Assembly (NCBI GenBank): GCA_963717085.1
Contig: CAVQVM010000002.1
Location: 682,001-746,000 of the forward strand
Direction: 5' to 3'
Origin: DASQUK01 sp963717085
GTDB taxonomy: Bacteria; Actinomycetota; Acidimicrobiia; Acidimicrobiales; VFJN01
DNA length: 64,000 nt
The position numbers were made by a program, and so were the translations under genes. Every line of letters starts with the position of its first letter. Position 1 is the stretch's first letter. The notes under the pieces are model-generated. The model was given only the letters and a program-made list of their open reading frames with translations. It was not told the origin of the DNA and ran no database searches. Positions 49,181 through 55,968 of the stretch are shown one piece after another.

Positions 49181-50128
49181 ATGCGACGGATGCGGGCCGC
49201 CGGTATCGACGCGTTCGGCGATGGCGTGCGCTTGCTCGAACTCGCGGCGCCAGCGTCTCCTGCTCCGGACGAGGTCGTGATCTCGGTGCACGCGGCAGGG
49301 GTCGGCAGCTGGGACGAGATCGTCCGGGTCGGCGAGTGGGATGTCGGCCGCCGACCACCGTTGGTGCTCGGCGTCGAGGCCGCGGGAGTTGTCGCCGCAG
49401 TCGGCGAGGACGTGACGAGCTTCGTCCCGGGTGACGAGGTGCTCACTCACCCACTGCCGCTGCGACACCAGGGGGCGTGGGCGGAGTGGCTTGTCGCTCC
49501 GGCCGCGCTTGTCGCGCCGAAGCCGGCCCCGGTCCCCTGGGACGGCGCGGCCGCGTTCCCGGTGCCGGCACTCACCGCGGACCAGGCGCTCACCGAGGTC
49601 GCACCAGCCCCCGCCGGGGAGTGGGTCCTTGTGCACGGCGCCGGCGGCGTGACCGGCGGACTCGCCGTGCAGCTCGCGGTCGCGCGAGGAGCGACCGTCG
49701 TCGCCACGGCGGGCCCCGCGAGTGCGGTGCGCGTCCACGACTACGGCGCGCGTCTCGTCGTCGACTATCACGATCCCGCGTGGCCGGCCCGCGTGCGAGA
49801 CGCGTCTCCGGGCCGCCAGGGAGTGGGGGCCGCCGTGAACGCGGCCCCCAGTGGCGCAGCGACCGCACTGCAGGCGGTGGCGGACGAAGGCCACCTCGCG
49901 ACGATCACTACCGATCCGCCGCCGCCCGAACGCGGGATCACGGTCGTAGACGTCTACGTCCGAGCCGACGGCCCACGGCTCGCCGCACTGGTCGCAACAC
50001 TCGCCCAAGGGCAGCTCTCGCTGCCCGTCGTGGCGACACTTCCGCTCACGGAGGCGGCCACAGCACTCGCGAACGCCATCGCCGGCCGCGCGGCCGGCGC
50101 CAGTGTCCTCACGCTCGAGCCCGCCTGA
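49181..50128 (+). CDS. Zinc-independent MDR-family oxidoreductase (quinone reductase-like)
   Basis: The 315-residue protein has a GroES-like N-terminus (VISVHAAGVGSWDEIVRVGE, LGVEAAGVVAAVGEDV) and the Rossmann loop VHGAGGVTGGLAVQLAVARG. The catalytic zinc ligands are absent. ATG 49181 follows a good ribosome site (GGAGGTGG), with a second ATG nine bases on. It reduces quinones or enones in known relatives. It is a single-gene unit between repeat copies N and G. Confidence 0.85.
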   Translation: MRRMRAAGIDAFGDGVRLLELAAPASPAPDEVVISVHAAGVGSWDEIVRVGEWDVGRRPPLVLGVEAAGVVAAVGEDVTSFVPGDEVLTHPLPLRHQGAWAEWLVAPAALVAPKPAPVPWDGAAAFPVPALTADQALTEVAPAPAGEWVLVHGAGGVTGGLAVQLAVARGATVVATAGPASAVRVHDYGARLVVDYHDPAWPARVRDASPGRQGVGAAVNAAPSGAATALQAVADEGHLATITTDPPPPERGITVVDVYVRADGPRLAALVATLAQGQLSLPVVATLPLTEAATALANAIAGRAAGASVLTLEPA

Positions 50129-50137
50129 CCAAAGCTC

Positions 50138-50224
50138 AGAACTGCTGCGGCCGATCTCGCGCCCCGTCGTCCTGTGCTGACGACCTGGCAAGCGAGAGGG
50201 TGCGCGGTTCGGGCCATTCGGTGC
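50138..50224 (+). repeat. Array repeat, copy G
   Basis: The copy starts 10 bp after the oxidoreductase stop with AGAACTGCTGCGGCCGATCT. It contains CGCCCCGTCGTCCTGTGCTG and ends GCGGTTCGGGCCATTCGGTG. It closely matches copy A on the left and copy E on the right. Confidence 0.8.
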
Positions 50225-50289
50225 AGGTCGGTCGGGAGTCTGAGACTTGTCTCGGAACCGGCGTTGGAGGGCACATTCGACGAGCGACG

Positions 50290-50928
50290 TTATGCGCGAG
50301 CCAACACGCTCACGCGACCGGGCTCGCCGTTGCACTCGACGACGGTCAGGCCCTGGTCCTCGACTAGACGAGGGAGGGAGTTCGTGTCGTAGAAGCGGAC
50401 GACGCCGGGCACGAGGTGGTAGCACGCTGCGCGCAGCCGCCAGTACAGGTTCGGAGACGTGAGCGGCGTGCTGTCGCGGGCGGGAGCGGTGATCAACAGG
50501 TGCCCGCCCGGCCGCAGGCAGCGCCGGATCTCGGCGATGAAGGCCGCGGGATGCGGGAGGTGCTGTAGGACGAGGATCACGAGGACACCTCCGAGCGACG
50601 CATCCGCGAAGCGGAGCGGCGCGCTGACGTCGTGCACGTCGAACGTCGCGTCGACCCCGTCGCGCGCGGCTCGTGTCCGCGCGACCTCGACCATGCGAGG
50701 TGACCCGTCGACACCGACGACGTCGTAACCGCGCCGCGCGAGTGCGAGCGCGTGCGCGCCAGGTCCGCAGCCGAGGTCGGCTATAGGTCCGGGCGGTGCA
50801 ACCACGTTCGCGAGCTCATCGGCGGTCCGCTCGACCAGCTCACGATGCTCCGGCTCGTCGCGTCGCCGCTCCCAGGCCGCGCTCTCGCGGTCGTACATGA
50901 AGCGAAAGAACCAGTGCGGGGCGGGCAT
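50290..50928 (-). CDS. Class I SAM-dependent methyltransferase
   Basis: The 212-residue protein has motif I IADLGCGPGAHALALARRGY, the acidic motif II VVGVDGSPRMVEVA and the post-II LRFADASLGGVLVILVLQHL. LRPGGHLLITAP is the motif III region. The start at 50928 (MPAPHWFFRFMYDRESAAWE) matches the usual beginning of small UbiE-like enzymes. Substrate unknown. It is a single-gene unit between repeat copies G and H, in the reverse orientation. Confidence 0.85.
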   Translation of the reverse strand: MPAPHWFFRFMYDRESAAWERRRDEPEHRELVERTADELANVVAPPGPIADLGCGPGAHALALARRGYDVVGVDGSPRMVEVARTRAARDGVDATFDVHDVSAPLRFADASLGGVLVILVLQHLPHPAAFIAEIRRCLRPGGHLLITAPARDSTPLTSPNLYWRLRAACYHLVPGVVRFYDTNSLPRLVEDQGLTVVECNGEPGRVSVLARA

Positions 50929-51264
50929 GGCGGCGACGCTACGCGTCGGCTGCCCGCGGGGTTCCCGATGCAATCCGTGAACTGGTCGTCGAGGACCAAC
51001 TGCGACGGAACGACATCTGCTGGCGGATGTTCGACTTTTAGCCGGGGTGACGCTCGTGGTGTCCCCGAGGTGCCGGTAGGGGACGCTCGCGAAGGCGAGC
51101 ACACGAGTGTCGGCGAGAGCGGCCCGCGCGCACCGAACTGCCTGATCGGGCGCGGTAGGTTCGCCTCCCCCCCGGCATTGTCGCCGGACGCGTCCGAACA
51201 TGCTCGGCTGAGCGTCCGGATCTACCGTGCCGACGTGAGCCAAGAGACCAACCAGGATGCAGGC
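50929..51264. other. Intergenic region with repeat copy H
   Basis: About 335 bp separate the divergent methyltransferase and NTF2-like genes. Repeat copy H begins at 51133. I see no protein-like frame. Confidence 0.4.
51133..51200 (+). repeat. Array repeat, copy H (left end clear, right end degraded)
   Basis: The left end reads CCGAACTGCCTGATCGGGCG, matching copies I and J. Downstream similarity fades into a C-rich stretch. Confidence 0.5.
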
Positions 51265-51624
51265 ATGCCCTCTACACCGGCGGCCATCAACGCCGCCTTC
51301 GCTGCGGGCTACAACTCACGTGACGTGCAGGCGCTCGCCGCCCTCTACGAGCAGGACGCGGTGGTGACCAACCCCGACGGTTCGATCGCGGTCGGTATCG
51401 ACGCCATCCGAGTGCACCTCGGCCACCTCGTCGAGCTCGGAGGCTTCATGACATCGCAGAACCGCTACGCGATCCCCAATCGTGACCTGGCGCTCGTCGG
51501 CGCCGACTGGGGGATCGACTTCACCGACGGCCGTGAACGTATCGTCGGCCGCAGCGCCGAAGTCGTACGTCAGCAGCCCGACGGGTCCTGGCGCTACGTC
51601 CTCGACCACCCGGGAGCTGGGTGA
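51265..51624 (+). CDS. SnoaL/NTF2-like small protein
   Basis: The 119-residue protein has the NTF2-like pattern: N-terminal helices (INAAFAAGYNSRDVQALAAL), YEQDAVVTNPDGSIAVGIDA, then paired strands (LALVGADWGIDFTDGRERIV) and a final WRYVLDHPG. Such proteins act as isomerases, hydrolases or binding modules. ATG 51265 has AGGA upstream, and an in-frame GTG lies at 51235. It is a single-gene unit between repeat copies H and I. Confidence 0.82.
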   Translation: MPSTPAAINAAFAAGYNSRDVQALAALYEQDAVVTNPDGSIAVGIDAIRVHLGHLVELGGFMTSQNRYAIPNRDLALVGADWGIDFTDGRERIVGRSAEVVRQQPDGSWRYVLDHPGAG

Positions 51625-51645
51625 CGGCTGGGCGGATCCGGCGCC

Positions 51646-51725
51646 GAACTGCCGATCTCGCGCCCCCGCGATCCGTACGGCGGCGGTGTCACTGTCAGCC
51701 CGAGCGCGGTCCGGGCATCATGCGT
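51646..51725 (+). repeat. Array repeat, copy I (uninterrupted reference copy)
   Basis: The copy reads from GAACTGCCGATCTCGCGCC to GCGGTCCGGGC, then ATCATGCGT. The right end is the intact equivalent of the site split by IS-1 and so defines that insertion point. It starts 21 bp after the NTF2-like gene stop. Confidence 0.8.
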
Positions 51726-51744
51726 GCGTTGGGTCAGGGGCGTA

Positions 51745-52332
51745 ATGGGAGATGCCGGAATGGTCGCGTGGGCAGGCTCGTTCGAGTGGCGTGGACTCAC
51801 GGGCAGCGTGCAGGTCGAGTGCATCCCGAACGACGACCCGGCCGGGTACGGCACGACCGCATCCGAGGCGTTCGGCTTTCCGGTATGCACGGCCACCGTG
51901 CGCTACCCCCGACGCGGATACAACGCGATGTTCGGTTGGGTGCAACTTGTACGTTCGACCGACAACCAATCCGGTGGTCAGCACTTCGAGATGGATCCCT
52001 TCGCGCTCTTCGGTGACGTGCGCTCGCCGTATTGCTGGTATGGCACGGAGCCGACACTGTTCGACGCCCCCTCTCGGCAAGACCGAGCGCCGATCGAATG
52101 GATCGCCTACAGCTTTCTCGCCACCACACCAATCGACGAGGTAATCCAGGGCAGCCCTCGACGGGTCGTGCCCTTGCTCGGTTTCGAGTGGGGCTTCGAC
52201 ATCCGGATCGAAGCCCCGATAGTCGAGGTGCGTGCCGTCGCTTCGATCGGATCAAGCGAGTGGGCAGCCCAGTTGCCAATACTTCGGGCGGAGTACCCGA
52301 GTCCGCTGTGGACCTTCGCCGACGCGATGTAG
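51745..52332 (+). CDS. Protein of unknown function, cassette-borne
   Basis: The 195-residue protein is beta-rich with many aromatic residues (SFEWRGLTGSVQVECIPND, YPRRGYNAMFGWVQLV, LLGFEWGFDIRIEAPIVEV). It has no signal peptide, membrane helix or motif I recognise. ATG 51745 follows AGGGG, and ATG 51760 is a second choice. It sits alone between repeat copies I and J and starts about 20 bp after the end of copy I. Confidence 0.6.
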   Translation: MGDAGMVAWAGSFEWRGLTGSVQVECIPNDDPAGYGTTASEAFGFPVCTATVRYPRRGYNAMFGWVQLVRSTDNQSGGQHFEMDPFALFGDVRSPYCWYGTEPTLFDAPSRQDRAPIEWIAYSFLATTPIDEVIQGSPRRVVPLLGFEWGFDIRIEAPIVEVRAVASIGSSEWAAQLPILRAEYPSPLWTFADAM

Positions 52333-52347
52333 CCCTGCACTGCATAC

Positions 52348-52398
52348 AGAACTGCCTGATCGATCGGCGCTTGCGCCGGCGGCGCGATCAGCGCGGCT
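52348..52398 (+). repeat. Array repeat, copy J
   Basis: The left end reads AGAACTGCCTGATCGATCGG, 15 bp after the preceding stop codon. A self-complementary GCGCTTGCGCC follows. The right half is short or lost before the next gene. Confidence 0.55.
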
Positions 52399-52770
52399 TC
52401 AGTCCGGACGTGAATTTCTCGGTCCTTCCAAGAACGGCGCGTGTAGACGGAAGCCCTGCCAACGCGCGTCACCGCCCAGCGCTTCGTAGAACTCCACGCC
52501 GCCCTCGGTGATGAGGTCGACACGAATGCCACCGGCCTTACGAATCGCGAGGTCCAGGAGCCTGCGACCGATCCCGCCCCCGGCGACGAGAGCGTTGGAC
52601 CGCAATGAGCGACAGGTGCGCTTGGATCTCACCGTCGCTCTGAAGATAGGCAAACCCGACGACCTCGTTGCCGTCGACAGCGACGACCGAGGTGACGCCG
52701 GGCGCGGTCAGTACCCGATGTGCGCGCTCGTGGTCGTCCACGAACGACGGCCACCCCTCTGCGTCGCCGG
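52399..52770 (-). pseudogene. GNAT-family acetyltransferase, 5'-truncated and frameshifted
   Basis: Two frames on the minus strand combine into one GNAT: FVDDHERAHRVLT, then VVGFAYLQSDGEIQAHLSLI in the first, and ALVAGGGIGRRLLDLAIRKA (acetyl-CoA loop) through GGVEFYEALGGDARWQGFRL in the second. The shift lies near 52600. The N-terminal strand and helix of the fold are missing because the gene's 5' end meets a solitary IS110 right end at 52771. Confidence 0.75.
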
Positions 52771-52801
52771 AGCACCTTGACAACACATAGGAGCATCGAT
52801 C
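52771..52801 (+). mobile_element. Solitary IS110 right end (IS-2 type)
   Basis: This segment matches the right end of IS-2 (48553-48583) at 29 of 31 positions, beginning AGCACCTTGACAACACAT. No transposase or left end is attached. It is followed by CGATCGGCGC, the same repeat context as copy J, so an IS-2-like element once sat here and was deleted together with the start of the neighbouring GNAT gene. Confidence 0.75.
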
Positions 52802-52806
52802 GGCGC

Positions 52807-53040
52807 TCAGCGGCGGGGACTTATGAACCAGTTGAGGCCCCGCAGCGCCTCAGCCCCGCGGCGCGCTGCTTGATGTTCCTGGCTGACGGACGCGAGCAGG
52901 CGCTTTGCCTCTCTGCGTTCTCGCCGAGTCGTCGCGTCATTCAGTGCCTGAGCAGCGGCTTGGAGTCTCGGCAGATACTCAGCGTCGATGGCCTTCAGAC
53001 GCTCTCCGATGAGCGGCGTGGGATCGACGATGTGGGGCAC
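52807..53040 (-). CDS. Small helical protein of unknown function
   Basis: The 77-residue product is almost entirely charged helix (IGERLKAIDAEYLPRLQAAA, then TTRRERREAKRLLASVSQEH) and could form a coiled coil. GTG 53040 is the start. No signal peptide or known motif. It lies between the solitary IS110 end and repeat copy M. Confidence 0.45.
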   Translation of the reverse strand: MPHIVDPTPLIGERLKAIDAEYLPRLQAAAQALNDATTRRERREAKRLLASVSQEHQAARRGAEALRGLNWFISPRR

Positions 53041-53079
53041 TCGACCATTCTTCTTGACGCGCCGGTGCGGCGACCACCC

Positions 53080-53100
53080 AGAACTGCCGGGCCGCGCCGT
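53080..53100 (+). repeat. Array repeat, copy M (left end only)
   Basis: It reads CAGAACTGCCGGGCCGCGCC, matching the left ends of copies E and I, and abuts the stop codon of the next minus-strand gene. It is the last copy I can recognise. Confidence 0.45.
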
Positions 53101-53400
53101 TCACCTCGCCGCCCACACCTCGTCGGTCGCCACCTGCGCCGCCTCAACCGAATCGAAGCGGCCGACGGTGGTGATTGGCGAGGGCCCGGGCGGGTCCTCA
53201 AGCCGGACGTAGGCGACCCAGAGTCCCGACGTCTCAAGCATGACTGTGCCGCGGGGCTGGCTGCCCCACGAGCCGGACCAGTAGTTGGCGCCGGTCTCTC
53301 GCCAGGTGAGGCCGGGGCCCTCGTCGGGTTCGGGGTCGGGTGTCTCCCAGGCGTACTCGGACCGGTCTCGCCAGTCACCAACCCACGGAAACGAACATAC
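53101..53400 (-). CDS. Small protein of unknown function, start uncertain
   Basis: The protein-like part is about 100 residues, Trp-rich in its first half (FPWVGDWRDRSEYAWETPDP, then TGANYWSGSW), and ends in a strand-helix unit (PITTVGRFDSVEAAQVATDE). No standard start codon stands out near 53400, and the frame continues further upstream without protein-like character. Function unknown. Confidence 0.4.
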   Translation of the reverse strand, partial: VCSFPWVGDWRDRSEYAWETPDPEPDEGPGLTWRETGANYWSGSWGSQPRGTVMLETSGLWVAYVRLEDPPGPSPITTVGRFDSVEAAQVATDEVWAAR

Positions 53401-53540
53401 GTTTGTGGCGCGTCGTAGGGCAAGGCCGGGGGACCCGTCCGCTTCAGCTTCTCTCAAGGTGGCGGACCTAGCGTGCGCGTCTCGGCGCCGCAGGCGGTGG
53501 CGCCGACTGGCGGACAAACACCCGCAGAAGGGGGATCGCC

Positions 53541-53795
53541 GTGAAGCGGTCATTACTTGCTCTGTTCGCGGCACTGGCGGTGTCGCTCTTGTTGAGCGGC
53601 CCGGCATCGGCCGCAGACCCGCACTCGAGCTGCCAGGGCCTTGCTGCGTCGAGCCTTGCCGGTCAACCCGGAGCCCGCGCCGCTGACGTGCGGGACGCCT
53701 TCGGGGAGGCGGACGACCTCGGCATCACGCCGGGAGCGCTCATCAGCGAGTTCTCCCGGTCCCATCTCGGCTCAGCCGAGGCCTGCTTCGAGTAG
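53541..53795 (+). CDS. Small secreted protein with two cysteines
   Basis: The 84-residue product begins with a clear signal peptide (SLLALFAALAVSLLLSGPAS, cleavage likely after ASA). The mature part is about 60 residues, with Cys in HSSCQGLAAS and in EACFE at the C-terminus, likely disulfide-bonded. GTG 53541 has a GGGGGA site upstream. It resembles small exported actinobacterial proteins of unknown role. It converges with the micropeptide pair, separated by a hairpin. Confidence 0.65.
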   Translation: MKRSLLALFAALAVSLLLSGPASAADPHSSCQGLAASSLAGQPGARAADVRDAFGEADDLGITPGALISEFSRSHLGSAEACFE

Positions 53796-53886
53796 TTGCC
53801 TAGCCAGCGGCGGGCTCACGGAAGGCTCGTCGCCTGAGAGTCGACGGCAGCACATCACGAGGTCTCATCGAGCGGCCTGGCGCGGG

Positions 53887-53916
53887 ACCGCCCTCGACCC
53901 GTAGGTAGAGGGCGGT
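53887..53916. terminator. Hairpin terminator between the secreted-protein gene and the micropeptide operon
   Basis: ACCGCCCTC and GAGGGCGGT form a 9-bp perfect stem around the loop GACCCGTAGGTA. It lies 22 bp after the stop of the second micropeptide and 91 bp after the secreted-protein gene. A related hairpin with the same GACCCGTAGG loop sits at 54798-54829. Confidence 0.6.
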
Positions 53917-53938
53917 GTTCCTCCGAACGTGCTGCGAC

Positions 53939-54049
53939 TTACTCGAGCGCCGAAAACGTGATGCCGGCGAGAACGGCCGGGGCCGCGACGGCAGCCGCAG
54001 CGGCCATGGCAGCGAACAGGGCAGCCCACAGAAGGCGGATTCGTGTCAT
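53939..54049 (-). CDS. Micropeptide precursor 2 (36 residues), putative exported octapeptide
   Basis: ATG 54049 starts MTRIRLLWAALFAAMAAAAA, then VAAPAVLA and GITFSALE, with TAA at 53939. The first 28 residues form an ideal signal peptide (two Arg, long Ala/Leu core, VLA before the cut). What remains after predicted cleavage is GITFSALE. It lies 11 bp after the related precursor 1, in the same orientation and with the same GAGCTGAC sequence just before the ATG. The two peptides share the pattern G-I-S/T-F-x-x-L-D/E at the C-terminus. Function is unknown. A secreted peptide signal is a hypothesis. Confidence 0.6.
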   Translation of the reverse strand: MTRIRLLWAALFAAMAAAAAVAAPAVLAGITFSALE

Positions 54050-54060
54050 CGTCAGCTCGC

Positions 54061-54177
54061 TCAGTCCAGCAAGTTGAAGCTGATGCCGGCGTGGACCGTG
54101 GCCGGCGCTCCGACCAGCACGGCGGTGGTCGCGGCGGCCAGCAGGCCGGCGCAGATCAGGCGTGCGCGTGTGGACAT
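54061..54177 (-). CDS. Micropeptide precursor 1 (38 residues), putative exported octapeptide
   Basis: ATG 54177 starts MSTRARLICAGLLAAATTAV, then LVGAPATVHA and GISFNLLD, with TGA at 54061. AAAGGAG lies six bases before the ATG, a strong ribosome site. The N-terminal part has a positive start, a hydrophobic core and a VHA signal-peptidase site, leaving the octapeptide GISFNLLD. It is homologous to precursor 2 directly downstream. The pair is transcribed away from the peptidoglycan-binding protein gene and shares a 125-bp regulatory interval with it. Confidence 0.65.
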   Translation of the reverse strand: MSTRARLICAGLLAAATTAVLVGAPATVHAGISFNLLD

Positions 54178-54190
54178 GTCAGCTCCTTTC

Positions 54191-54211
54191 GCGGCGGCGA
54201 TCTGCCGCCGC
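54191..54211 (-). promoter_or_regulatory. Hairpin in the leader of the micropeptide operon
   Basis: GCGGCGGC and GCCGCCGC form a perfect 8-bp stem with loop GATCT, ending just upstream of the ribosome site of precursor 1. It could be a leader attenuator, or a terminator for transcription entering from upstream. Confidence 0.4.
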
Positions 54212-54302
54212 CGCTACTTCGGTGCAACCACCGACAGCGGACGGCCCGCACAGAGGTCAATACGATTTCGCCTGCTGGGCACCCGACGAAAGGGGTTCAG
54301 CT

Positions 54303-54788
54303 ATGGAGTGGCTGATAGTGCTCACCGGGATCGCGCTCGTGGCCTACTGGTTCGGAGTTCCGAGCCGGCACACGCGACGCATCGCCGACCACATGGCGGC
54401 GGGCGCCGCCGGAGGGGCACGCAGGGCAACCCACCGCTACTTCAGACGCCGCGATTTGTACTGGCTGGGGGGTCTTCTCCTCGCCGGGCTCATCTTCCTC
54501 ATCGTCATCTTCGACGACGATGAGACACCCGCATCGGCCACCGAGACCGCGGAGGCCGCGCCCACCACCGAGACCATCTCCAGTCCGTTGAGCTTCGGCG
54601 ACACAGGGCCAGACGTCGTCATTCTCCAAGAGCGCCTTGGCGCCGTGGGCCTACCCGTCACCGAGGACGGCGTGTATGGCCAGGAGACCGTCGACGCCGT
54701 GATCGCGTTTCAGGAGCAAGAGCAACTCGTCGTCGACGGGGTCGTCGGGTCAGAAACGGGTGAGGCACTCGGTATCTGGTCGAGCTGA
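54303..54788 (+). CDS. Membrane protein with C-terminal peptidoglycan-binding domain
   Basis: The 161-residue protein has an N-terminal membrane helix (WLIVLTGIALVAYWFGVPS), a basic cytoplasmic segment and a second helix (WLGGLLLAGLIFLIVIF). An acidic Thr/Ala-rich linker and a PG_binding_1 domain follow (about 100-158; LSFGDTGPDVVILQERLGAV, then VYGQETVDAVIAFQEQ). It would bind the cell wall from the membrane. It diverges from the micropeptide operon, so the two may be co-regulated. Confidence 0.8.
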   Translation: MEWLIVLTGIALVAYWFGVPSRHTRRIADHMAAGAAGGARRATHRYFRRRDLYWLGGLLLAGLIFLIVIFDDDETPASATETAEAAPTTETISSPLSFGDTGPDVVILQERLGAVGLPVTEDGVYGQETVDAVIAFQEQEQLVVDGVVGSETGEALGIWSS

Positions 54789-54797
54789 TGTCGCGAC

Positions 54798-54829
54798 GCC
54801 GCCCCCCGACCCGTAGGCCGAGGGGCGGC
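54798..54829 (+). terminator. Hairpin terminator after the peptidoglycan-binding protein gene
   Basis: GCCGCCCC and GGGGCGGC form an 8-bp stem around a loop containing GACCCGTAGG, starting 10 bp after the stop codon. The stem and loop resemble those of the hairpin at 53887-53916. Confidence 0.65.
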
Positions 54830-54848
54830 AGGTGCCCATGACGGGACG

Positions 54849-55054
54849 TCACTCGTTGTCGAGCAGCCGGGCCAATAACAGCCCGTGATTCTCGACCGTG
54901 TCGGGGAGCTCGGCCACTTGGCCGGCCAAGTTCGGGTCGATCGCTTCGGCGATGGTGGCGAGGTCGGCCCTAGTGGGATCACCACTTCGCTCATGCGTTC
55001 AACCTCGGCGACCCGCCGCTCGAGGGCATCGAGCCCTACTCGGCGTGGTGACAC
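54849..55054 (-). pseudogene. Small protein gene with a one-base frameshift
   Basis: Two frames join into one protein-like sequence: GLDALERRVAEVERMSEVVI from the upstream frame, then ATIAEAIDPNLAGQVAELPD and ENHGLLLARLLDNE from the next, ending at 54849. One missing G in the CTAGGGCC run near 54975 explains the break. With the correction the product is about 70 residues, helical and acidic, start probably GTG 55054. Function unknown. Confidence 0.4.
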
Positions 55055-55215
55055 CCGAGGGGGGTCAACGGTGACATACGGGGACAAGCCGCGACAGTCG
55101 GTTTTCCCTGGTCACAGGCGGTTTTCTGGCATCACCGCAGGTCAGCGACACCCCCTAACCGATATCCGGAGTAGCGGCTCCCCGGCCGCCAGCCCGCGCC
55201 GGCGAGGTCGCCGGG

Positions 55216-55908
55216 TTACTCCAGCTCACGGATCCCGACCTCGTCGAGGTGGCGCAGCAGGTCGGCGGGGTCCTCGTACACCCGGAACGCGCCGGCACGC
55301 TCGAGCTCGTCGGTGCCGTACCCACCCGACAGGAGGCCGATGCTCAACGCGCGGGCGCGGCGGGCGGCGAGCAGGTCCCACACGCTGTCTCCGACGACGA
55401 CACAGTCCTCGATGGCCAAGCCGAGGGCGTCGGCCGCCGCCAGGAACAGGTCGGGATCGGGCTTGGCGCGGGCCACCGCTTCCCGAGTGATGATCGGCAC
55501 CCCCTCGGGCACGCCCAGCAGCGCCAAGCTGGGCCCGGCCGTTGCCCGCCTCCCGCTGGTGGCGACCGCCCAAGGCGCCCGGTAGGCATTCAGCCGCTCC
55601 AGGAGCTCGACGGCGCCGGGCAAGGGACGCACCCCACCGCGGTAGCGCTCGAAGGCATCGTGATGCCGGGTCTGGAGGCGCTCGGCCACGTCGGGGCCAA
55701 TGGGTGCGCCGACCTCGCGCAGCAACGCGCGAGCGAACAGGCCGCCGCTCATGCCGATCTTGCGGTGGATCTTCCACACGGGGATGTCGATGCCCACGGC
55801 CTCCAGGGCCTCTCGCCAGGCGAGCACGTGCTGGTAGACGCTGTCGATGAGGGTCCCGTCGAGGTCGAAGAGGATCCCGGTCCGGCGCACCCCTCGCGGA
55901 TCGTCCAC
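55216..55908 (-). CDS. HAD-superfamily phosphatase (beta-phosphoglucomutase/phosphoglycolate phosphatase-like)
   Basis: The 230-residue protein has the nucleophile motif ILFDLDGTLIDSVYQHVLAW, an alpha-helical cap (residues about 20-85), motif II as VATSGRR, Lys in ARAKPDPDLF and the metal motif VVVGDSVWDLLAARRA. It dephosphorylates small phospho-metabolites or acts as a mutase. GTG 55908 is the start. It diverges from the PadR gene. Confidence 0.88.
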   Translation of the reverse strand: MDDPRGVRRTGILFDLDGTLIDSVYQHVLAWREALEAVGIDIPVWKIHRKIGMSGGLFARALLREVGAPIGPDVAERLQTRHHDAFERYRGGVRPLPGAVELLERLNAYRAPWAVATSGRRATAGPSLALLGVPEGVPIITREAVARAKPDPDLFLAAADALGLAIEDCVVVGDSVWDLLAARRARALSIGLLSGGYGTDELERAGAFRVYEDPADLLRHLDEVGIRELE

Positions 55909-55940
55909 GCCACCAGCTTGACGGTGTGACCTTTTACACG

Positions 55941-55968
55941 TTGCCAAATACTTTATTTCGAATATATG
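55941..55968 (+). promoter_or_regulatory. Promoter of the PadR-exporter operon
   Basis: TTGCCA (55941-55946) is followed after 16 bp by TATATG (55963-55968), a good -35/-10 pair in an unusually AT-rich stretch. The -10 box overlaps the first ATG (55966), so translation probably begins at ATG 55978, possibly without a leader. AT-rich half-sites here may bind PadR itself. Confidence 0.45.

Noticed and set aside
38991..53100. Canonical integron attC sites
   Set aside because: The repeats pair imperfectly at their ends, but I could not find the GTTRRRY/RYYYAAC core pair in conserved positions, and there is no integrase in the window. I therefore call them attC-like only.
38991..53100. CRISPR array
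   Set aside because: The repeats are long, diverged and spaced by whole genes. There are no regular 30-40 bp spacers and no cas genes.
55088..55215. Phage attachment site near the right edge of the accessory region
   Set aside because: There are short direct repeats (CGGTTTTC twice), but no tRNA, integrase or matching copy on the left side.
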